Assembly (NCBI RefSeq): GCF_018141425.1
Contig: NZ_CP058561.1
Span: forward strand, 496,001 to 560,000
DNA from: Vallitalea guaymasensis
GTDB taxonomy: Bacteria; Bacillota; Clostridia; Lachnospirales; Vallitaleaceae
DNA length: 64,000 nucleotides
Reading direction: 5' to 3'
Part shown: positions 1-9,205 of the stretch, in pieces
Numbering within the stretch: position 1 is the first letter of the stretch
Layout: each line of letters begins with the position of its first letter
Made by a program: the position numbers and the translations under genes
Notes under the pieces: generated by a model
The model's database searches: none
Seen by the model: the letters and a program-made list of their open reading frames with translations, nothing else
What the model was told of the DNA's origin: nothing

Positions 1-77
1 TCATAATAAAAGCAATACTTACATCTTAGATTACAATTACCTGAAGCAGGTTTTATCAGTGTAGTAAGTGGCGGCAT
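1..77 (-). CDS. Anaerobic sulfatase-maturase-type radical SAM protein, N-terminal fragment
   Basis: Only the first 25 codons are inside the window; the gene runs off the left edge. The start ATG is at 77-75 and follows an AGGAG site. The product begins MPPLTTLIKPASGNCNLRCK and continues YCFYY, giving the radical-SAM CxxxCxxC cluster motif near residue 15. This opening is typical of anaerobic sulfatase-maturating enzymes, which convert a Cys or Ser of a sulfatase to formylglycine using S-adenosylmethionine and iron-sulfur clusters. Other SPASM-domain radical SAM peptide modifiers share this start, so the substrate is an inference. Confidence 0.75.
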   Translation of the reverse strand, partial: MPPLTTLIKPASGNCNLRCKYCFYY

Positions 78-234
78 ACTAACATCTCCTTGCATTATAT
101 GTCAATCATTTTATCCATATTTTTATTCGTATCTACTTATTATAACATTTTTTTATGTTTTTTTCAGCATATTATTGAATACACTTTGTATTTTGTTAAT
201 AAGCAATTGGAAATGTAGTAAGATCAATTATGAT

Positions 235-1053
235 TTAGTCGCCATCAAATAAGTTACCTAATCCACCTAATGCATCTAGTACACTGCCTTCACCTTTTGA
301 TTTTCCTCCAGGTACTCCTCTAACTGCACTTAGCATCCTATCTGCTAATCTACTAAATGGTAATGACTGAATCCATACTTTTCCTGGACCAGATACTGTT
401 GCAAAGAATAATCCTTCTCCACCGAAGAAAGCACTCTTGATTTTTCCAACATATTCAATATTGTAACTAACATCTCTTGTAAGAGCAACTAGACATCCAG
501 TATCTATCTTCAATGTTTCACCTGGCATAAGCTCTTTTTCAATGACAGTTCCTCCTGCATGTACAAAAGCCAATCCATCCCCTTCTAACTTTTGCATTAT
601 GAAGCCTTCTCCACCAAAGAAACCTACACCTAATTTCTTTTGGAACTCAATTCCTACTGATACACCCTTAGCGGCGCATAGGAAAGCGTCTTTTTGACAG
701 ATTATTTTACCTTGATACTCAGTTAAATCCATAGGTATTATTTTTCCTGGATAAGGTGCTGCAAAGGATACGTGTTTTTTATCATTCCAAGTATTAGTGA
801 ATACTGTCATAAATAAACTTTCTCCAGTTAATACACGTTTACCAGCTCCCATTAATCTTCCCATAAATCCGCCTTGATTACTTCTCTGAGAACCATCTCC
901 AAAGATTGTTTCCATTTCAATACCTTGATCCATATAAGTCATAGCTCCCGCTTCCGCTACTACACTTTCTCTAGGATCCAATTCGATCTCAACCAACTGC
1001 ATGTCGTCTCCCTGAATCTTATAATCAATCTCATGTGCCATTGCCATAGTCAT
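235..1053 (-). CDS. AIM24 / TIGR00266 family protein
   Basis: This 272-residue protein matches the AIM24 (TIGR00266) family by its start (ending in [17 protein letters not shown]), the AEAGAMTYM segment and the repeated Gly-rich beta segments ([32 protein letters not shown]). The family is a beta-sandwich, tryptophan-RNA-binding-attenuator-like fold of unknown biochemical role. There is no signal peptide or membrane segment, so it is probably cytosolic. The C-terminus is a short Gly/Asp-rich tail. It is monocistronic, with the sulfatase maturase downstream on the same strand about 160 bases away. Family call is firm; function unknown. Confidence 0.88.
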   Translation of the reverse strand: MTMAMAHEIDYKIQGDDMQLVEIELDPRESVVAEAGAMTYMDQGIEMETIFGDGSQRSNQGGFMGRLMGAGKRVLTGESLFMTVFTNTWNDKKHVSFAAPYPGKIIPMDLTEYQGKIICQKDAFLCAAKGVSVGIEFQKKLGVGFFGGEGFIMQKLEGDGLAFVHAGGTVIEKELMPGETLKIDTGCLVALTRDVSYNIEYVGKIKSAFFGGEGLFFATVSGPGKVWIQSLPFSRLADRMLSAVRGVPGGKSKGEGSVLDALGGLGNLFDGD

Positions 1054-1336
1054 ACTCTCCCTTACTGTTATTATTAGTCTTCATTATTTCTTTAATGATA
1101 TCAAATAAAAACATCAACTTCAATTAAAATATAATTAATTTACTGTAAATTATTGAGTACCTATCTATGCCTCTAACTTTATATATAAAAGAAATTTGTT
1201 AAAATACGTACAGTTTTATTAGTAAATAATGTATAATAAATATAACAATAATTAAATACTAGATATTATGGATTATTAATGTACTATTTATCAGCATAAC
1301 AGCCGTTATTAATCCCACAAGAAAGGTGGTCATGAT

Positions 1337-2074
1337 ATGAGCAATATTGCAGCTTTTTTTGATATTGATGGAACTCTATATAGAGAAGGTCTTATAACGG
1401 AGATATTTAAGAAATTGATTAAGTCAGAAATTATTGATAAGCAAAGATGGTATAACGAAGTCAGAGAAAAATATATTAAATGGGATAAACGTATTGGTAA
1501 TTATGATGATTATTTGATAAAAATGGCAGAAATATATATTGATGCTATCAAAGGTCTTCATAAAACCCAAATTGAATTTATAGCAGGTAAAGTTATTGAA
1601 CAAAAGGGTGATAGAGTCTATACTTACACTAGAAATAAAATCAAATGGCATACTGAGCAAGGTCATAAAGTTATTACTGTATCTGGTTCACCATTTGAAT
1701 TGGTTAGTGCTATGTCCAAGAAACATGGTTTTCACGATTTTATTGGTTCAATGTATCTAACGGATGATAGAGATATCTACACTGGTGAAGTAACTCCTAT
1801 GTGGGATAGTGTCAATAAAAAGAAAGCGATTAACGAATTAGTTGAAAAATATGATATTGATTTATCTAGATCCTATGCATATGGAGATACTGCTGGAGAT
1901 TTCTCCATGTTAAAATCCGTTGCATTCCCAGTTGCTATTAATCCAACAAGAGAACTTGTCAATAAGCTAAAAAATGATTCTCAGACATCTACAAAAGCAC
2001 AAATAATAGTAGAAAGAAAAGATATGGTTTATAAGTTATCTCCTTCAGATATAATTTTTGAAGATAATGTTTAA
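1337..2074 (+). CDS. HAD-IB family phosphatase
   Basis: The 245-residue product has all four HAD phosphatase motifs: FFDIDGT near residues 7-13 (nucleophile Asp9, acid/base Asp11), VSGSP near 116 (motif II), a Lys-rich NKKKA stretch near 160 (motif III Lys) and YGDTAGDFSM near 182-191 (Mg-binding Asp pair). A helical cap lies between motifs I and II, as in subfamily IB, which includes SerB-like phosphoserine phosphatases and phospholipid phosphatases. The substrate cannot be read from sequence. An AAAGGTGG site precedes the ATG. The gene ends at a hairpin shared with the convergent MFS gene. Confidence 0.88.
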   Translation: MSNIAAFFDIDGTLYREGLITEIFKKLIKSEIIDKQRWYNEVREKYIKWDKRIGNYDDYLIKMAEIYIDAIKGLHKTQIEFIAGKVIEQKGDRVYTYTRNKIKWHTEQGHKVITVSGSPFELVSAMSKKHGFHDFIGSMYLTDDRDIYTGEVTPMWDSVNKKKAINELVEKYDIDLSRSYAYGDTAGDFSMLKSVAFPVAINPTRELVNKLKNDSQTSTKAQIIVERKDMVYKLSPSDIIFEDNV

Positions 2075-2096
2075 GAATGCTTGTATATAAAACAAT

Positions 2097-2133
2097 AAGG
2101 GAAGTCTTCCATTATATATGGTAAGCTTCCCTT
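2097..2133. terminator. Bidirectional terminator
   Basis: Arms AAGGGAAG (2097-2104) and CTTCCCTT (2126-2133), with further pairing inside, lie between the convergent HAD and MFS genes. Confidence 0.7.
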
Positions 2134-2136
2134 TAG

Positions 2137-3471
2137 TTATTCTGCTTCTTGTTCCAACTTTTTGTTTTCTATAAACACTTTTACGAATAATGGACATAGT
2201 AATAATAATAACCCTGATATGAAAAACGTAATTTGCATATTATTTATATGCATACCTAAAATCACTAATTCTTTGTTTTCTAATAATTTTATTATCCTAC
2301 CACCTATCCAGACCGCTATTCCACTAACAATTCCTCCAATAGCAGCATTTAGTCCGATGTACATAGTTCTTCCCTCTTTTTTAGCATATAGGAATTGTAT
2401 ATTGAACATTGATATCCCTATACCGCCCCAAGCTATACCAGATAGTATATGTAATATAGGAGCAAGAACAATGTAATTAGATACATTAACAAATCCCCAT
2501 GTAAAATGTACCACAGCTAATATTCCAATGGAACATTCTGTACTTAAAAACCACGATTTCTTATCTGCTATTCTACCCCATTTATTAGCTACTACTACCC
2601 TTACTACAGTCGCCACAACTGATAATGCCATCATGTAAGTGTATTTCAGATTAAGCTTAGTAACCATGTATATAGCAATGTAAGGACCTCCTATCTGCAA
2701 GGAGAAATTCCATATTATAAATAGTAGTATTATCTTTCTGAAAGATGTATCTTTCAATGGTGTTGTCAATACTTGTTTTATATTATATTTTTTGATAACG
2801 TAATTTTCTTTAAATTCATCTATATGCATCAAAGCATAGATATTCAAAAAACCTAGTATAGCAATAATTCCACCAACTACTGCAAAACCTATCATTTGAT
2901 TACCTGCATCCTTAGAATAATCAAGTACTTTTCCCAAAAAGATTGTTAGTATAGCTGTTGTTCCTAGAGATATTTTATCTCTATAGGCTAAATACTGCCC
3001 TCTAATTGATATAGGCGTAACATCAACTAACCAATTAAACAATGCAGGACTTATCAAGGCGTTCATTGAGTAAGCCAATATGTAACACAAAATAAAAGCT
3101 TCTAGTCCAAATCCAAGTGGTATGAGTAACATAGGTATGAAATATACTAATGACAGTAATGACCTAAGTACAATAGCCATACTTATAATAGTTTTCTTAC
3201 GGCTTTCTAATCTCTCAAATATCAACGAAGAGAATATCTGTAATAAACCAACTATTGCAGGGGCTACTGCTACCATTCCATTTACTTGTTCTGACCCATT
3301 CAATAAGTTAATGAAACCAGCTAAAAATGCTCCAGCTGTCAAGGAATTCTGTCCTATACCTGTTACACCTTCCATGATGAAGTATTTTCTACTCCTATGT
3401 TTAGAACTAACCTCTGTTGTCTTATTTTTACAGCTCTTATTTTTTAGCACACTTAATACAAGTGAACCCAT
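2137..3471 (-). CDS. MFS transporter
   Basis: This is a 12-helix integral membrane protein of about 444 residues. After a basic cytosolic start (Lys/Arg-rich, residues 10-30), hydrophobic segments repeat through the length, with a charged loop near the middle (DEFKENYVIKKYNIKQ) dividing two six-helix halves. This is the major facilitator layout. The substrate is unknown. I chose the ATG at 3471 because GAGGTGG lies at the right distance; an ATG 33 bases further upstream lacks such a site. The gene is divergent from an AraC-type regulator with about 190 bases between them, which may control it. Confidence 0.85.
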   Translation of the reverse strand: MGSLVLSVLKNKSCKNKTTEVSSKHRSRKYFIMEGVTGIGQNSLTAGAFLAGFINLLNGSEQVNGMVAVAPAIVGLLQIFSSLIFERLESRKKTIISMAIVLRSLLSLVYFIPMLLIPLGFGLEAFILCYILAYSMNALISPALFNWLVDVTPISIRGQYLAYRDKISLGTTAILTIFLGKVLDYSKDAGNQMIGFAVVGGIIAILGFLNIYALMHIDEFKENYVIKKYNIKQVLTTPLKDTSFRKIILLFIIWNFSLQIGGPYIAIYMVTKLNLKYTYMMALSVVATVVRVVVANKWGRIADKKSWFLSTECSIGILAVVHFTWGFVNVSNYIVLAPILHILSGIAWGGIGISMFNIQFLYAKKEGRTMYIGLNAAIGGIVSGIAVWIGGRIIKLLENKELVILGMHINNMQITFFISGLLLLLCPLFVKVFIENKKLEQEAE

Positions 3472-3659
3472 TATGCTCCACCTCGCTTCAAAACTATAAT
3501 TCAAAAAGCATTATACTCACATTACTTTATAAAAAAAATGTTTATACTGGTATTTACAATGTCATTTTTGGTAATAAATAAAATGCAAAAAATTGGGGTT
3601 GTATTCATCTTTTTTTGTGGTAAAATGAATTTTAAATAACGACATTAAGGAAGTGCAAT

Positions 3660-4514
3660 ATGAATATAGCAGAAATAGTACATAATAAATTTCATAATAA
3701 CGAATCTCATCATAGAGTTTTAAGTAACAATAATTCTCTAGGAGTATTACTTAGTGGTTATGTTAGGAAAAATAGCATAAATGGTTCACATATCAATTAT
3801 ACACCTCAAGAATATCATGGTTTGTTTGTTTTATCTGGTAAAGGTATTTACAAGGATACTGAAGGTAGAGAAATATCCATTGAATCTGGGGATTTCATTC
3901 AGAGGTTCCCTAATAAAACACATAGTACAATAGTTACTACAGACGACTGGAGCGAATTATATCTTTCTATAGGTCATAATGTTTTTAATAGTCTAGCTGA
4001 GATATATGTATTTTCTCCTGATAAACCTGTTTTGACTCCAGGACACGATTTTGAACTTATTCAACAAATGCTGGATTTTCATGAAAGACTAGATAAGGCT
4101 AACAGAATTGAACTTCCTTTACTTATGAATGAGGCTATTTCAATTATTTCTAAGGCAACTTACCTTGATAGGATTAATAGAACAACAACAGATGAAATGA
4201 ATATATTAGCAATGAGCATTAAATACATAGAAGAAAATATAACCAACAGGATTTCAGTTGAAGATGTAGCTCTATATGTAAATATGGGCTATGAGAAGTT
4301 TAGAAAACTCTTTACTAAACAGTATAGAATATCACCAGGTAACTACATTCTAAATAGGAGAATCAACGCTGCTCAAAAATTATTATCTGCTGGCAATCTA
4401 TCAGTAAAAGAAATCTCTGTGGAATTGGGTTACCCAGATTCTTATACATTTTCTAAGCAGTTCAAGAAACTTACTGGTCATACACCTTCAGAGTTTAAGA
4501 GGTTTTATTATTAG
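3660..4514 (+). CDS. AraC family transcriptional regulator
   Basis: The 284-residue protein has an N-terminal cupin-like sensor (about residues 25-110, including HGLFVLSGKGIY) and a C-terminal double helix-turn-helix (about 180-284). The second helix pair carries the family signature VKEISVELGYPDSYTFSKQF followed by KKLTGHTPSEF. Such proteins bind a small ligand, often a sugar, and activate nearby genes. It is divergent from the MFS transporter, a plausible target, and lies just upstream of the cotJ operon on the same strand, about 100 bases away. Confidence 0.88.
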   Translation: MNIAEIVHNKFHNNESHHRVLSNNNSLGVLLSGYVRKNSINGSHINYTPQEYHGLFVLSGKGIYKDTEGREISIESGDFIQRFPNKTHSTIVTTDDWSELYLSIGHNVFNSLAEIYVFSPDKPVLTPGHDFELIQQMLDFHERLDKANRIELPLLMNEAISIISKATYLDRINRTTTDEMNILAMSIKYIEENITNRISVEDVALYVNMGYEKFRKLFTKQYRISPGNYILNRRINAAQKLLSAGNLSVKEISVELGYPDSYTFSKQFKKLTGHTPSEFKRFYY

Positions 4515-4610
4515 TTGGGTTAAATTAATATGGAAATTATTATTTGGAAAAACACTAATTTTACATATATAACATATGGTAACTTATAGACATTTATAAG
4601 GAGTATATTA

Positions 4611-4856
4611 ATGAGAGATATGTACAACTCAAAAAGACCTGTTTTTCTGGAACGCCCTAATAGGATGCAACCTCAAGTAAGACCAGATAAAGATAAGAAT
4701 GAATCTATGAAACAACCAGAACCCGAGATTAGATTGGCAACAGCTTATATCCCTAATCAGCCTTATGTGGGACTAGTCCCTCTACAAGAAGGATTCCATA
4801 GAGGAAGTATGTTTCCTAATCTATATCAACCTTATCGTGATTGGAGGCGTCATTAA
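4611..4856 (+). CDS. cotJA: Spore coat protein CotJA
   Basis: The 81-residue product has the CotJA pattern: a Pro-rich, basic N-terminal half, then LATAYIPNQPYVG, and an aromatic ending (LYQPYRDW). In Bacillus subtilis CotJA, CotJB and CotJC are co-transcribed in the mother cell under sigma-E and enter the inner coat. Here the gene is first of three, with a TAAGGAG site before the ATG. Its stop overlaps the cotJB start (TAATG). The unique feature of this copy of the operon is that the third gene is interrupted. Confidence 0.9.
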   Translation: MRDMYNSKRPVFLERPNRMQPQVRPDKDKNESMKQPEPEIRLATAYIPNQPYVGLVPLQEGFHRGSMFPNLYQPYRDWRRH

Positions 4857-5104
4857 TGTATGATAAAAAATTAATGAGAGAAATACAACAATTAGGATTT
4901 GCTGCCTTAGACCTTAATCTATATCTAGATACTCATCCCGATTGTAAAAAAGCAATTTCGGATTATAATGTTATACAACGTCAATATGAGAACAAGAGAC
5001 GTATGTATGAGTTAAATGTGGGTCCACTTGTTAACTTTGGTATGTCTCCAAGCAAATATCCATGGGAATGGTTAGATGGACCATGGCCATGGGAAAATGA
5101 ATAA
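4856..5104 (+). CDS. cotJB: Spore coat protein CotJB
   Basis: The 82-residue product matches CotJB: MREIQQLGFAALDLNLYLDT near the start, a central DYNVIQRQYENKRRMYE helix and an aromatic end (YPWEWLDGPWPW). I chose the ATG at 4856 because GGAGG (4843-4847) lies eight bases upstream; an in-frame TTG at 4841 would overlap that site. The start overlaps the cotJA stop by one base, showing translational coupling. CotJB is thought to act with CotJA and CotJC in coat assembly; its molecular role is not known. Confidence 0.9.
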   Translation: MYDKKLMREIQQLGFAALDLNLYLDTHPDCKKAISDYNVIQRQYENKRRMYELNVGPLVNFGMSPSKYPWEWLDGPWPWENE

Positions 5105-5117
5105 AGGAGGATAAAGT

Positions 5118-5330
5118 ATGTGGTTATATGAAAAAAGATTACAATTTCCTGTTAATATCAAAAAGAAAGATCTAAGAATGGCAGGGTTGCTCGTTACCCA
5201 GTATGGAGGACCTGACGGTGAATTAGGTGCTGCTATTCGTTATCTTAATCAGAGATATGCTATGCCTACCAATAAGACTAAAGGGTTGTTGACGGATATT
5301 GGAACTGAAGAATGGGTTCCATGGGGTTAG
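5118..5330 (+). CDS. cotJC: CotJC manganese-catalase-like coat protein, N-terminal part (interrupted gene)
   Basis: Residues 1-65 are normal CotJC: MWLYEKRLQFPVNIK, GGPDGELGAA with metal ligand Glu35, and LLTDIGTEE ending at Glu65. The frame then reads five foreign residues (WVPWG) and stops at 5328-5330, inside the intervening element. The complete family is about 190 residues. This fragment lacks three of the five manganese ligands and should be inactive. A good AAAGGAGG site precedes the ATG, 13 bases after cotJB. The missing 125 codons lie in frame at 14008-14385. I see no mutation inside the retained part, which argues against simple decay. Confidence 0.93.
   Translation: MWLYEKRLQFPVNIKKKDLRMAGLLVTQYGGPDGELGAAIRYLNQRYAMPTNKTKGLLTDIGTEEWVPWG
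5297..5327 (+). other. Left recombination site (attL) of the cotJC element
   Basis: The site reads TATTGGAACTGAAGAAT and then GGGTTCCATGGGGTT. The left half is cotJC and the right half is element end. TTGGAAC and AAGAAT are shared with the right junction. The likely central dinucleotide is GA at 5310-5311, which is not self-complementary and so would fix the direction of joining. Confidence 0.8.
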
Positions 5331-5344
5331 CCATTATTATTTAT

Positions 5345-5866
5345 TTACATAAGACATTTACTATCAACTTCTCGTGTTTTAACACCATTTTCATACCAAA
5401 TTAGCTGATAGCTTCCTATATCTTCCTTAACCCCTATTAATATGAATAAACCATATTTATAACCCAAATTGCTTAATACTTTAGTTGTAGCAGCTTTTAA
5501 TTTGACTTCATCTTGTTCTTGACTAGTTTTTTTAGAACAGCTTTTTTTTATTTCTATTATAACTAGATTTCTGTAGTTTTCTTCTCTTTGATGAATAATA
5601 ATATCTGGTATTATTTTTTTTGGCATTGATTTTTTTTCGCCATATTCACATTCTATTTCATATATTATTTTTTTATCTTCAATTGCTTTTGCATTACGAT
5701 CGTACTCGCAATCAATATTATATGAAGGAAAGTATTTTTCAATATATGTACCTAACTTATAGGAAATTGCTCGTTCATGAACATTATTTTTTAATAATAC
5801 ATGCTCCTTTTCCATTAATTCATTTAATGCTAATATTATGTATTTTTCTATAATTAATATATTCAT
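5345..5866 (-). CDS. PD-(D/E)xK nuclease-like hypothetical protein
   Basis: The first cargo gene encodes 173 residues. HERAISYKLGTYIEKYFPSY is followed by VDCEY-like DCEYDRN, then a PDIIIHQ segment and NLVIIEIKKS. That gives a PD...(E)xK arrangement typical of the PD-(D/E)xK nuclease fold. Similar orphan proteins occur in bacterial accessory regions and are often suspected of defence roles. I see no partner methylase or restriction subunit beside it, so activity is unproven. It is transcribed toward the left junction, opposite to cotJC, and ends 15 bases from the truncated cotJC stop. Very AT-rich. Confidence 0.6.
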   Translation of the reverse strand: MNILIIEKYIILALNELMEKEHVLLKNNVHERAISYKLGTYIEKYFPSYNIDCEYDRNAKAIEDKKIIYEIECEYGEKKSMPKKIIPDIIIHQREENYRNLVIIEIKKSCSKKTSQEQDEVKLKAATTKVLSNLGYKYGLFILIGVKEDIGSYQLIWYENGVKTREVDSKCLM

Positions 5867-5912
5867 ATATATATATACCTTTCTTATTTATTAATTTAAC
5901 TTACACACTTAT

Positions 5913-6407
5913 TTAAGTATAGCCAAAAAAGAAACAATACCAACAATCTTTCAATTTATCTTCAAGTGAAAATGTACTGTTATAGTTAATAATATCCTTT
6001 TCCGAATATACTATCCCCGTTTCATACGGAAACGGTCCAGTAGTATAATAATTAAAATATACTTCATCTCCATACTTTGAAATTTCTTTATAATCAAGAT
6101 TTTTCAATAGATACTTAATAGATTGAACTATTTGCTCATCCTCAATGTTTACTATTCTTATATTATATTCATTATCAATCTCTTTAATAATTAGTTTACT
6201 ATTTTCATAATAACAACTTGCATTATATTGTAAATTCATTAAAAACAAAGCTACCTCTTCGAAGTATAAACTATTTGCATAAAAGCAACCTTTAATAATT
6301 TGTTTTTCTGATAGGCTTGAGTCACTTATTTCAATTGTTTTATTTAAAATTACAACTATAATACTAACAATTACTATTGATATTTTTATAATTCTTTTCA
6401 TAGGCAA
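5913..6407 (-). CDS. Hypothetical membrane-anchored or secreted protein
   Basis: I do not recognise this 164-residue product. Residues 4-22 form one hydrophobic segment (IIKISIVIVSIIVVIL) after a basic start, so it is either a signal anchor or an uncleaved signal peptide. The rest is polar, rich in Tyr, Asn and Glu, with a Cys-containing, aromatic end (CWYCFFFGYT). It lies upstream of the nuclease-like gene on the same strand, 46 bases away, and may be in one transcript with it. Confidence 0.5.
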   Translation of the reverse strand: MPMKRIIKISIVIVSIIVVILNKTIEISDSSLSEKQIIKGCFYANSLYFEEVALFLMNLQYNASCYYENSKLIIKEIDNEYNIRIVNIEDEQIVQSIKYLLKNLDYKEISKYGDEVYFNYYTTGPFPYETGIVYSEKDIINYNSTFSLEDKLKDCWYCFFFGYT

Positions 6408-6521
6408 ATTCTCTTTCTGTACTTTATCTATTCATTAATCAATAGTCTCCTAACTATTACAATGCAATATTCAATAATTTTTAGCAAGGTCTTTTTCCAA
6501 AAACATAAATACGTATTAATA

Positions 6522-6556
6522 TTATCAGATAATTTAACAATAAGCAACAAAAAAGA
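6522..6556. repeat. 35-bp dispersed repeat, copy 1
   Basis: This matches 12761-12795 at 33 of 35 positions, in the same orientation. The shared core is TAACAATAAGCAACAAAAAA. Both copies lie near the 3' end of a minus-strand gene for a secreted protein inside the element. Here it overlaps the terminator T-tract. Confidence 0.75.
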
Positions 6557-6582
6557 CCTAACTTCAATTATTAAAGTAGGTC
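6550..6582 (-). terminator. Terminator of the fibronectin-III gene
   Basis: The stem GACCTAACTT / AAGTAGGTC, with a one-base bulge, lies at 6555-6582. It is followed on the minus strand by a run of six T. Confidence 0.65.
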
Positions 6583-6619
6583 GGGTCTTTACTTGTTATA
6601 AGTTTGTTCTAATTAATAT

Positions 6620-7621
6620 TTATTGTTTTATGTATTCTTTAACTTTAAACCAAACTATTTTATTATATATCAAATACTCATTTGCATCTGTATAAGGTTC
6701 AATTTCTGATTCAGCAGCAAATTTATAGAATGGTAATCCATTATCGTTTGATCTATCTATATACCACTTAATAAAATTTTCAGCCTCGTTCATTGTTACT
6801 CTAAATTCATATATATCAGTAGTTGATAATTTAATTTGTAACACTGCTGGATTCACCTTTTTAATCATAGCTGATGCAATATTTGAATCAGTGCTTTCTA
6901 CGCTATTCTTTACTGCACGTACTATATAATAATAAGTAATTCCTGGCTCTACATCACTATCTATGTAAGTTGTTTCTTCACTACTCCCTATTATAGTATC
7001 TATTGCATCTAATGTAGTCGACCTTAGTATAGTATAGTTATCTGCACCTTCTACTGCATCCCAATTTAGAGTTATATTATAATCAGATGATTGAGCAGTC
7101 AAATTAGTTGGAGCCTCAATTTGTATTGGTGATTCATCATATCCTTTTAATTCTCCATTTTCATCCATATCTATATAATCCAATGAAACATGATGAGCAC
7201 TATCAGCTGTAGTAGTGTCAATTACAACTGCATGTTCAACATTAGCTAAATTCTTAATTTCAAACATTATGACTGGTGTATATTCTGGCATAGAATCTTT
7301 ATTATCTGTTTGGTATTTTATACCGTCTATTGTAACAGAAAGATTTTTTGAAGAGTAACTACTTAATCTTCTAATCAATCTTAATTCAGTTCCCACAAAA
7401 TTAAATTTAATAAAATTAGTAGTTTTATATGAATAATATTGACCACCCCAGTCACCTTCATATGTAATTCTGTTATCTGCAATTCCTTCCTTAACAACTT
7501 CATATCTTTTCCAACCATTTTCTGGCTGTTGTAATTCATCCCCTGCTGTGGCAGCATTAACAATTACATTACTAAAAATAAATAACACAAAAAATATAAA
7601 CATACTTAGTCTTTTTTTCAT
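6620..7621 (-). CDS. Secreted fibronectin type III domain protein
   Basis: The 333-residue protein opens with a classical signal peptide (MKKRLSMFIFFVLFIFSNVIVNA, cleavage near residue 24). Residues about 30-160 form an all-beta region containing ITYEGDWGG and FVGTELRLI, resembling the jelly-roll modules that precede Fn3 domains in clostridial surface proteins. Residues about 170-255 are a clear Fn3 domain (APTNLTAQSSDYNITLNWDA, YYYIVRAV). The last 70 residues are an unrecognised domain (FIKWYIDRSNDNGLPFY). No sortase or S-layer motif is present. Probably released or loosely cell-associated. The role as cargo of a sporulation element is unclear. Confidence 0.7.
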   Translation of the reverse strand: MKKRLSMFIFFVLFIFSNVIVNAATAGDELQQPENGWKRYEVVKEGIADNRITYEGDWGGQYYSYKTTNFIKFNFVGTELRLIRRLSSYSSKNLSVTIDGIKYQTDNKDSMPEYTPVIMFEIKNLANVEHAVVIDTTTADSAHHVSLDYIDMDENGELKGYDESPIQIEAPTNLTAQSSDYNITLNWDAVEGADNYTILRSTTLDAIDTIIGSSEETTYIDSDVEPGITYYYIVRAVKNSVESTDSNIASAMIKKVNPAVLQIKLSTTDIYEFRVTMNEAENFIKWYIDRSNDNGLPFYKFAAESEIEPYTDANEYLIYNKIVWFKVKEYIKQ

Positions 7622-7824
7622 TATACATCATCCTTTTCTATTAATTATGCCAAATTATACCATAATACATATTCAATATATAGCCTTATAATTAGTATTA
7701 TTAGGTAGTACAATAAAATGTTATAGTTCTTGCTACAACTTTTGTGTTATTAATTTTCTATCTCTTTACAATTATAGTTTTTTAATAAGAGAGCTATGGA
7801 AATTATAAATCCTAAAATCTCTTC

Positions 7825-8700
7825 TCAAACTTCAGCAAAAGCCATTCGTTCAATTGGCATAATAGAAATCTCTCTTCCGATTGGTTTAAAATATCGTTCT
7901 CTATATTCTATATCACCAACATCTTCAATCAATTTAAGACCATGTTCCTTTAGAAACTCTGATATATTATTTGGTTCAAATCCTGTAATCCATTCTTCGC
8001 CTATTCTTTTACCTAGTTTTAACATTTTACTATACTCTGGAAAGTTTATAGGGGATGTTAATACACTTTTGATTACATACGTAAATGTAACTTGACTACC
8101 TTTTGAGCATGATGCGATGAATTCCAGAGTTCCAATAACTGCTTCAATCGTAATATATTGTGTAACACCTTCCCAAAGAAACAGTGTTCTATTATCTTTA
8201 CTATAACCAGCCTTAACAAGCTCATCTTCAAGTCTTTGCGTATCAAAATCAATAGGTACAAACCTAACATATGAAGGGATACCACATTGTAATCCAGACA
8301 TTATTTTTTCATAATTGGTTATAACAGATTTCTGGTCAACGTGGTAATATTCCAATCCTTTCATATCAAATCTTAGACACTTGGTGTCATAACCCCCACC
8401 CAAGTTGACAATAGCATCAAATTTATTTGCAATAGCAGTCTCCAATGCATCATCCATATACTTCGTTCGACTAATAATACCACCATAGACACCAGGACCA
8501 GTCTTATCCATAAAATTTACCATCCAATTCCTAATGCATTTGGGCTTCATGATTTTAAGGAAGAATCTATTAAAAGCAGTAATAAACTTTATTGAATATT
8601 GATCATCATATAATCTCTCGTTTTTTAGAAACATCATTTCCATGGCTCTAATCATTGCAGCCTTTTCTGAAGTTGTTATACTTTTCATTGATTTAATCAT
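7825..8700 (-). CDS. LCM-type SAM-dependent methyltransferase
   Basis: The 291-residue protein fits the leucine carboxyl methyltransferase-like family (PF04072, TIGR00027 type). The SAM-binding glycine loop is VNLGGGYDTKCLRF near residues 98-112, followed by an acidic strand end (YYHVDQKSV) and the family motif FLWEGVTQYI near 175. Members methylate carboxyl or hydroxyl groups of small molecules or peptides; the substrate cannot be read here. It is a stand-alone cargo gene with about 200 bases to its downstream neighbour. Confidence 0.8.
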   Translation of the reverse strand: MIKSMKSITTSEKAAMIRAMEMMFLKNERLYDDQYSIKFITAFNRFFLKIMKPKCIRNWMVNFMDKTGPGVYGGIISRTKYMDDALETAIANKFDAIVNLGGGYDTKCLRFDMKGLEYYHVDQKSVITNYEKIMSGLQCGIPSYVRFVPIDFDTQRLEDELVKAGYSKDNRTLFLWEGVTQYITIEAVIGTLEFIASCSKGSQVTFTYVIKSVLTSPINFPEYSKMLKLGKRIGEEWITGFEPNNISEFLKEHGLKLIEDVGDIEYRERYFKPIGREISIMPIERMAFAEV

Positions 8701-8828
8701 CCTTTCTATATACTATATTGAGTACAAATGCTCCTACCTTATTATACTTCATATATTAATTCATTAGTAACTTAAGAATTTTATGATGAATAATATATAT
8801 TAAGCAACTGTAATAAAGGACTGTATCT

Positions 8829-9128
8829 ATGTATATTTATGAAAATAATTCTACAAATAATTCTTACCAAGGATGTCGTGTAATTACTGTTGATGACATA
8901 GAATCTAATGAAGATAACCTACTTAACACTTGGGTTATTATAAAATTACTTAATAATAGCTTCTACCAAATGTATATAACCGAAATAAATGATTATGGGG
9001 TTGGTGGTACACTATATTTAGGATCAGTACCAGACGATACTCCTCCATCATATTCATTATCAATCAAAGCAGATACTTTTTTCCTATACGATTATATTGA
9101 AAACATGATTCTTGAAAATTCTTATTAA
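8829..9128 (+). CDS. Hypothetical 99-residue protein
   Basis: I do not recognise this product. It is acidic and rich in Asn, Tyr and Asp, with alternating beta-like segments (LNTWVIIKLLNNSFYQMYI, GGTLYLGSV, TFFLYDYIENMI) and no signal or membrane segment. It could be a small beta-barrel binding protein. It is the plus-strand gene immediately upstream of the recombinase region, ends at its own terminator (9157-9187), and so is probably transcribed alone. A role in recombination control is possible but unsupported. Confidence 0.5.
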   Translation: MYIYENNSTNNSYQGCRVITVDDIESNEDNLLNTWVIIKLLNNSFYQMYITEINDYGVGGTLYLGSVPDDTPPSYSLSIKADTFFLYDYIENMILENSY

Positions 9129-9156
9129 CTACTTATAATTTAATAATCTCATAATT

Positions 9157-9187
9157 AACCTCACATTTGTTGAGGTTTTATTTTATG
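9157..9187 (+). terminator. Terminator of the 99-residue gene
   Basis: Arms AACCTCA (9157-9163) and TGAGGTT (9171-9177) are followed by TTATTTTA. Confidence 0.7.
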
Positions 9188-9205
9188 TATGCTCTATAAA
9201 TACTC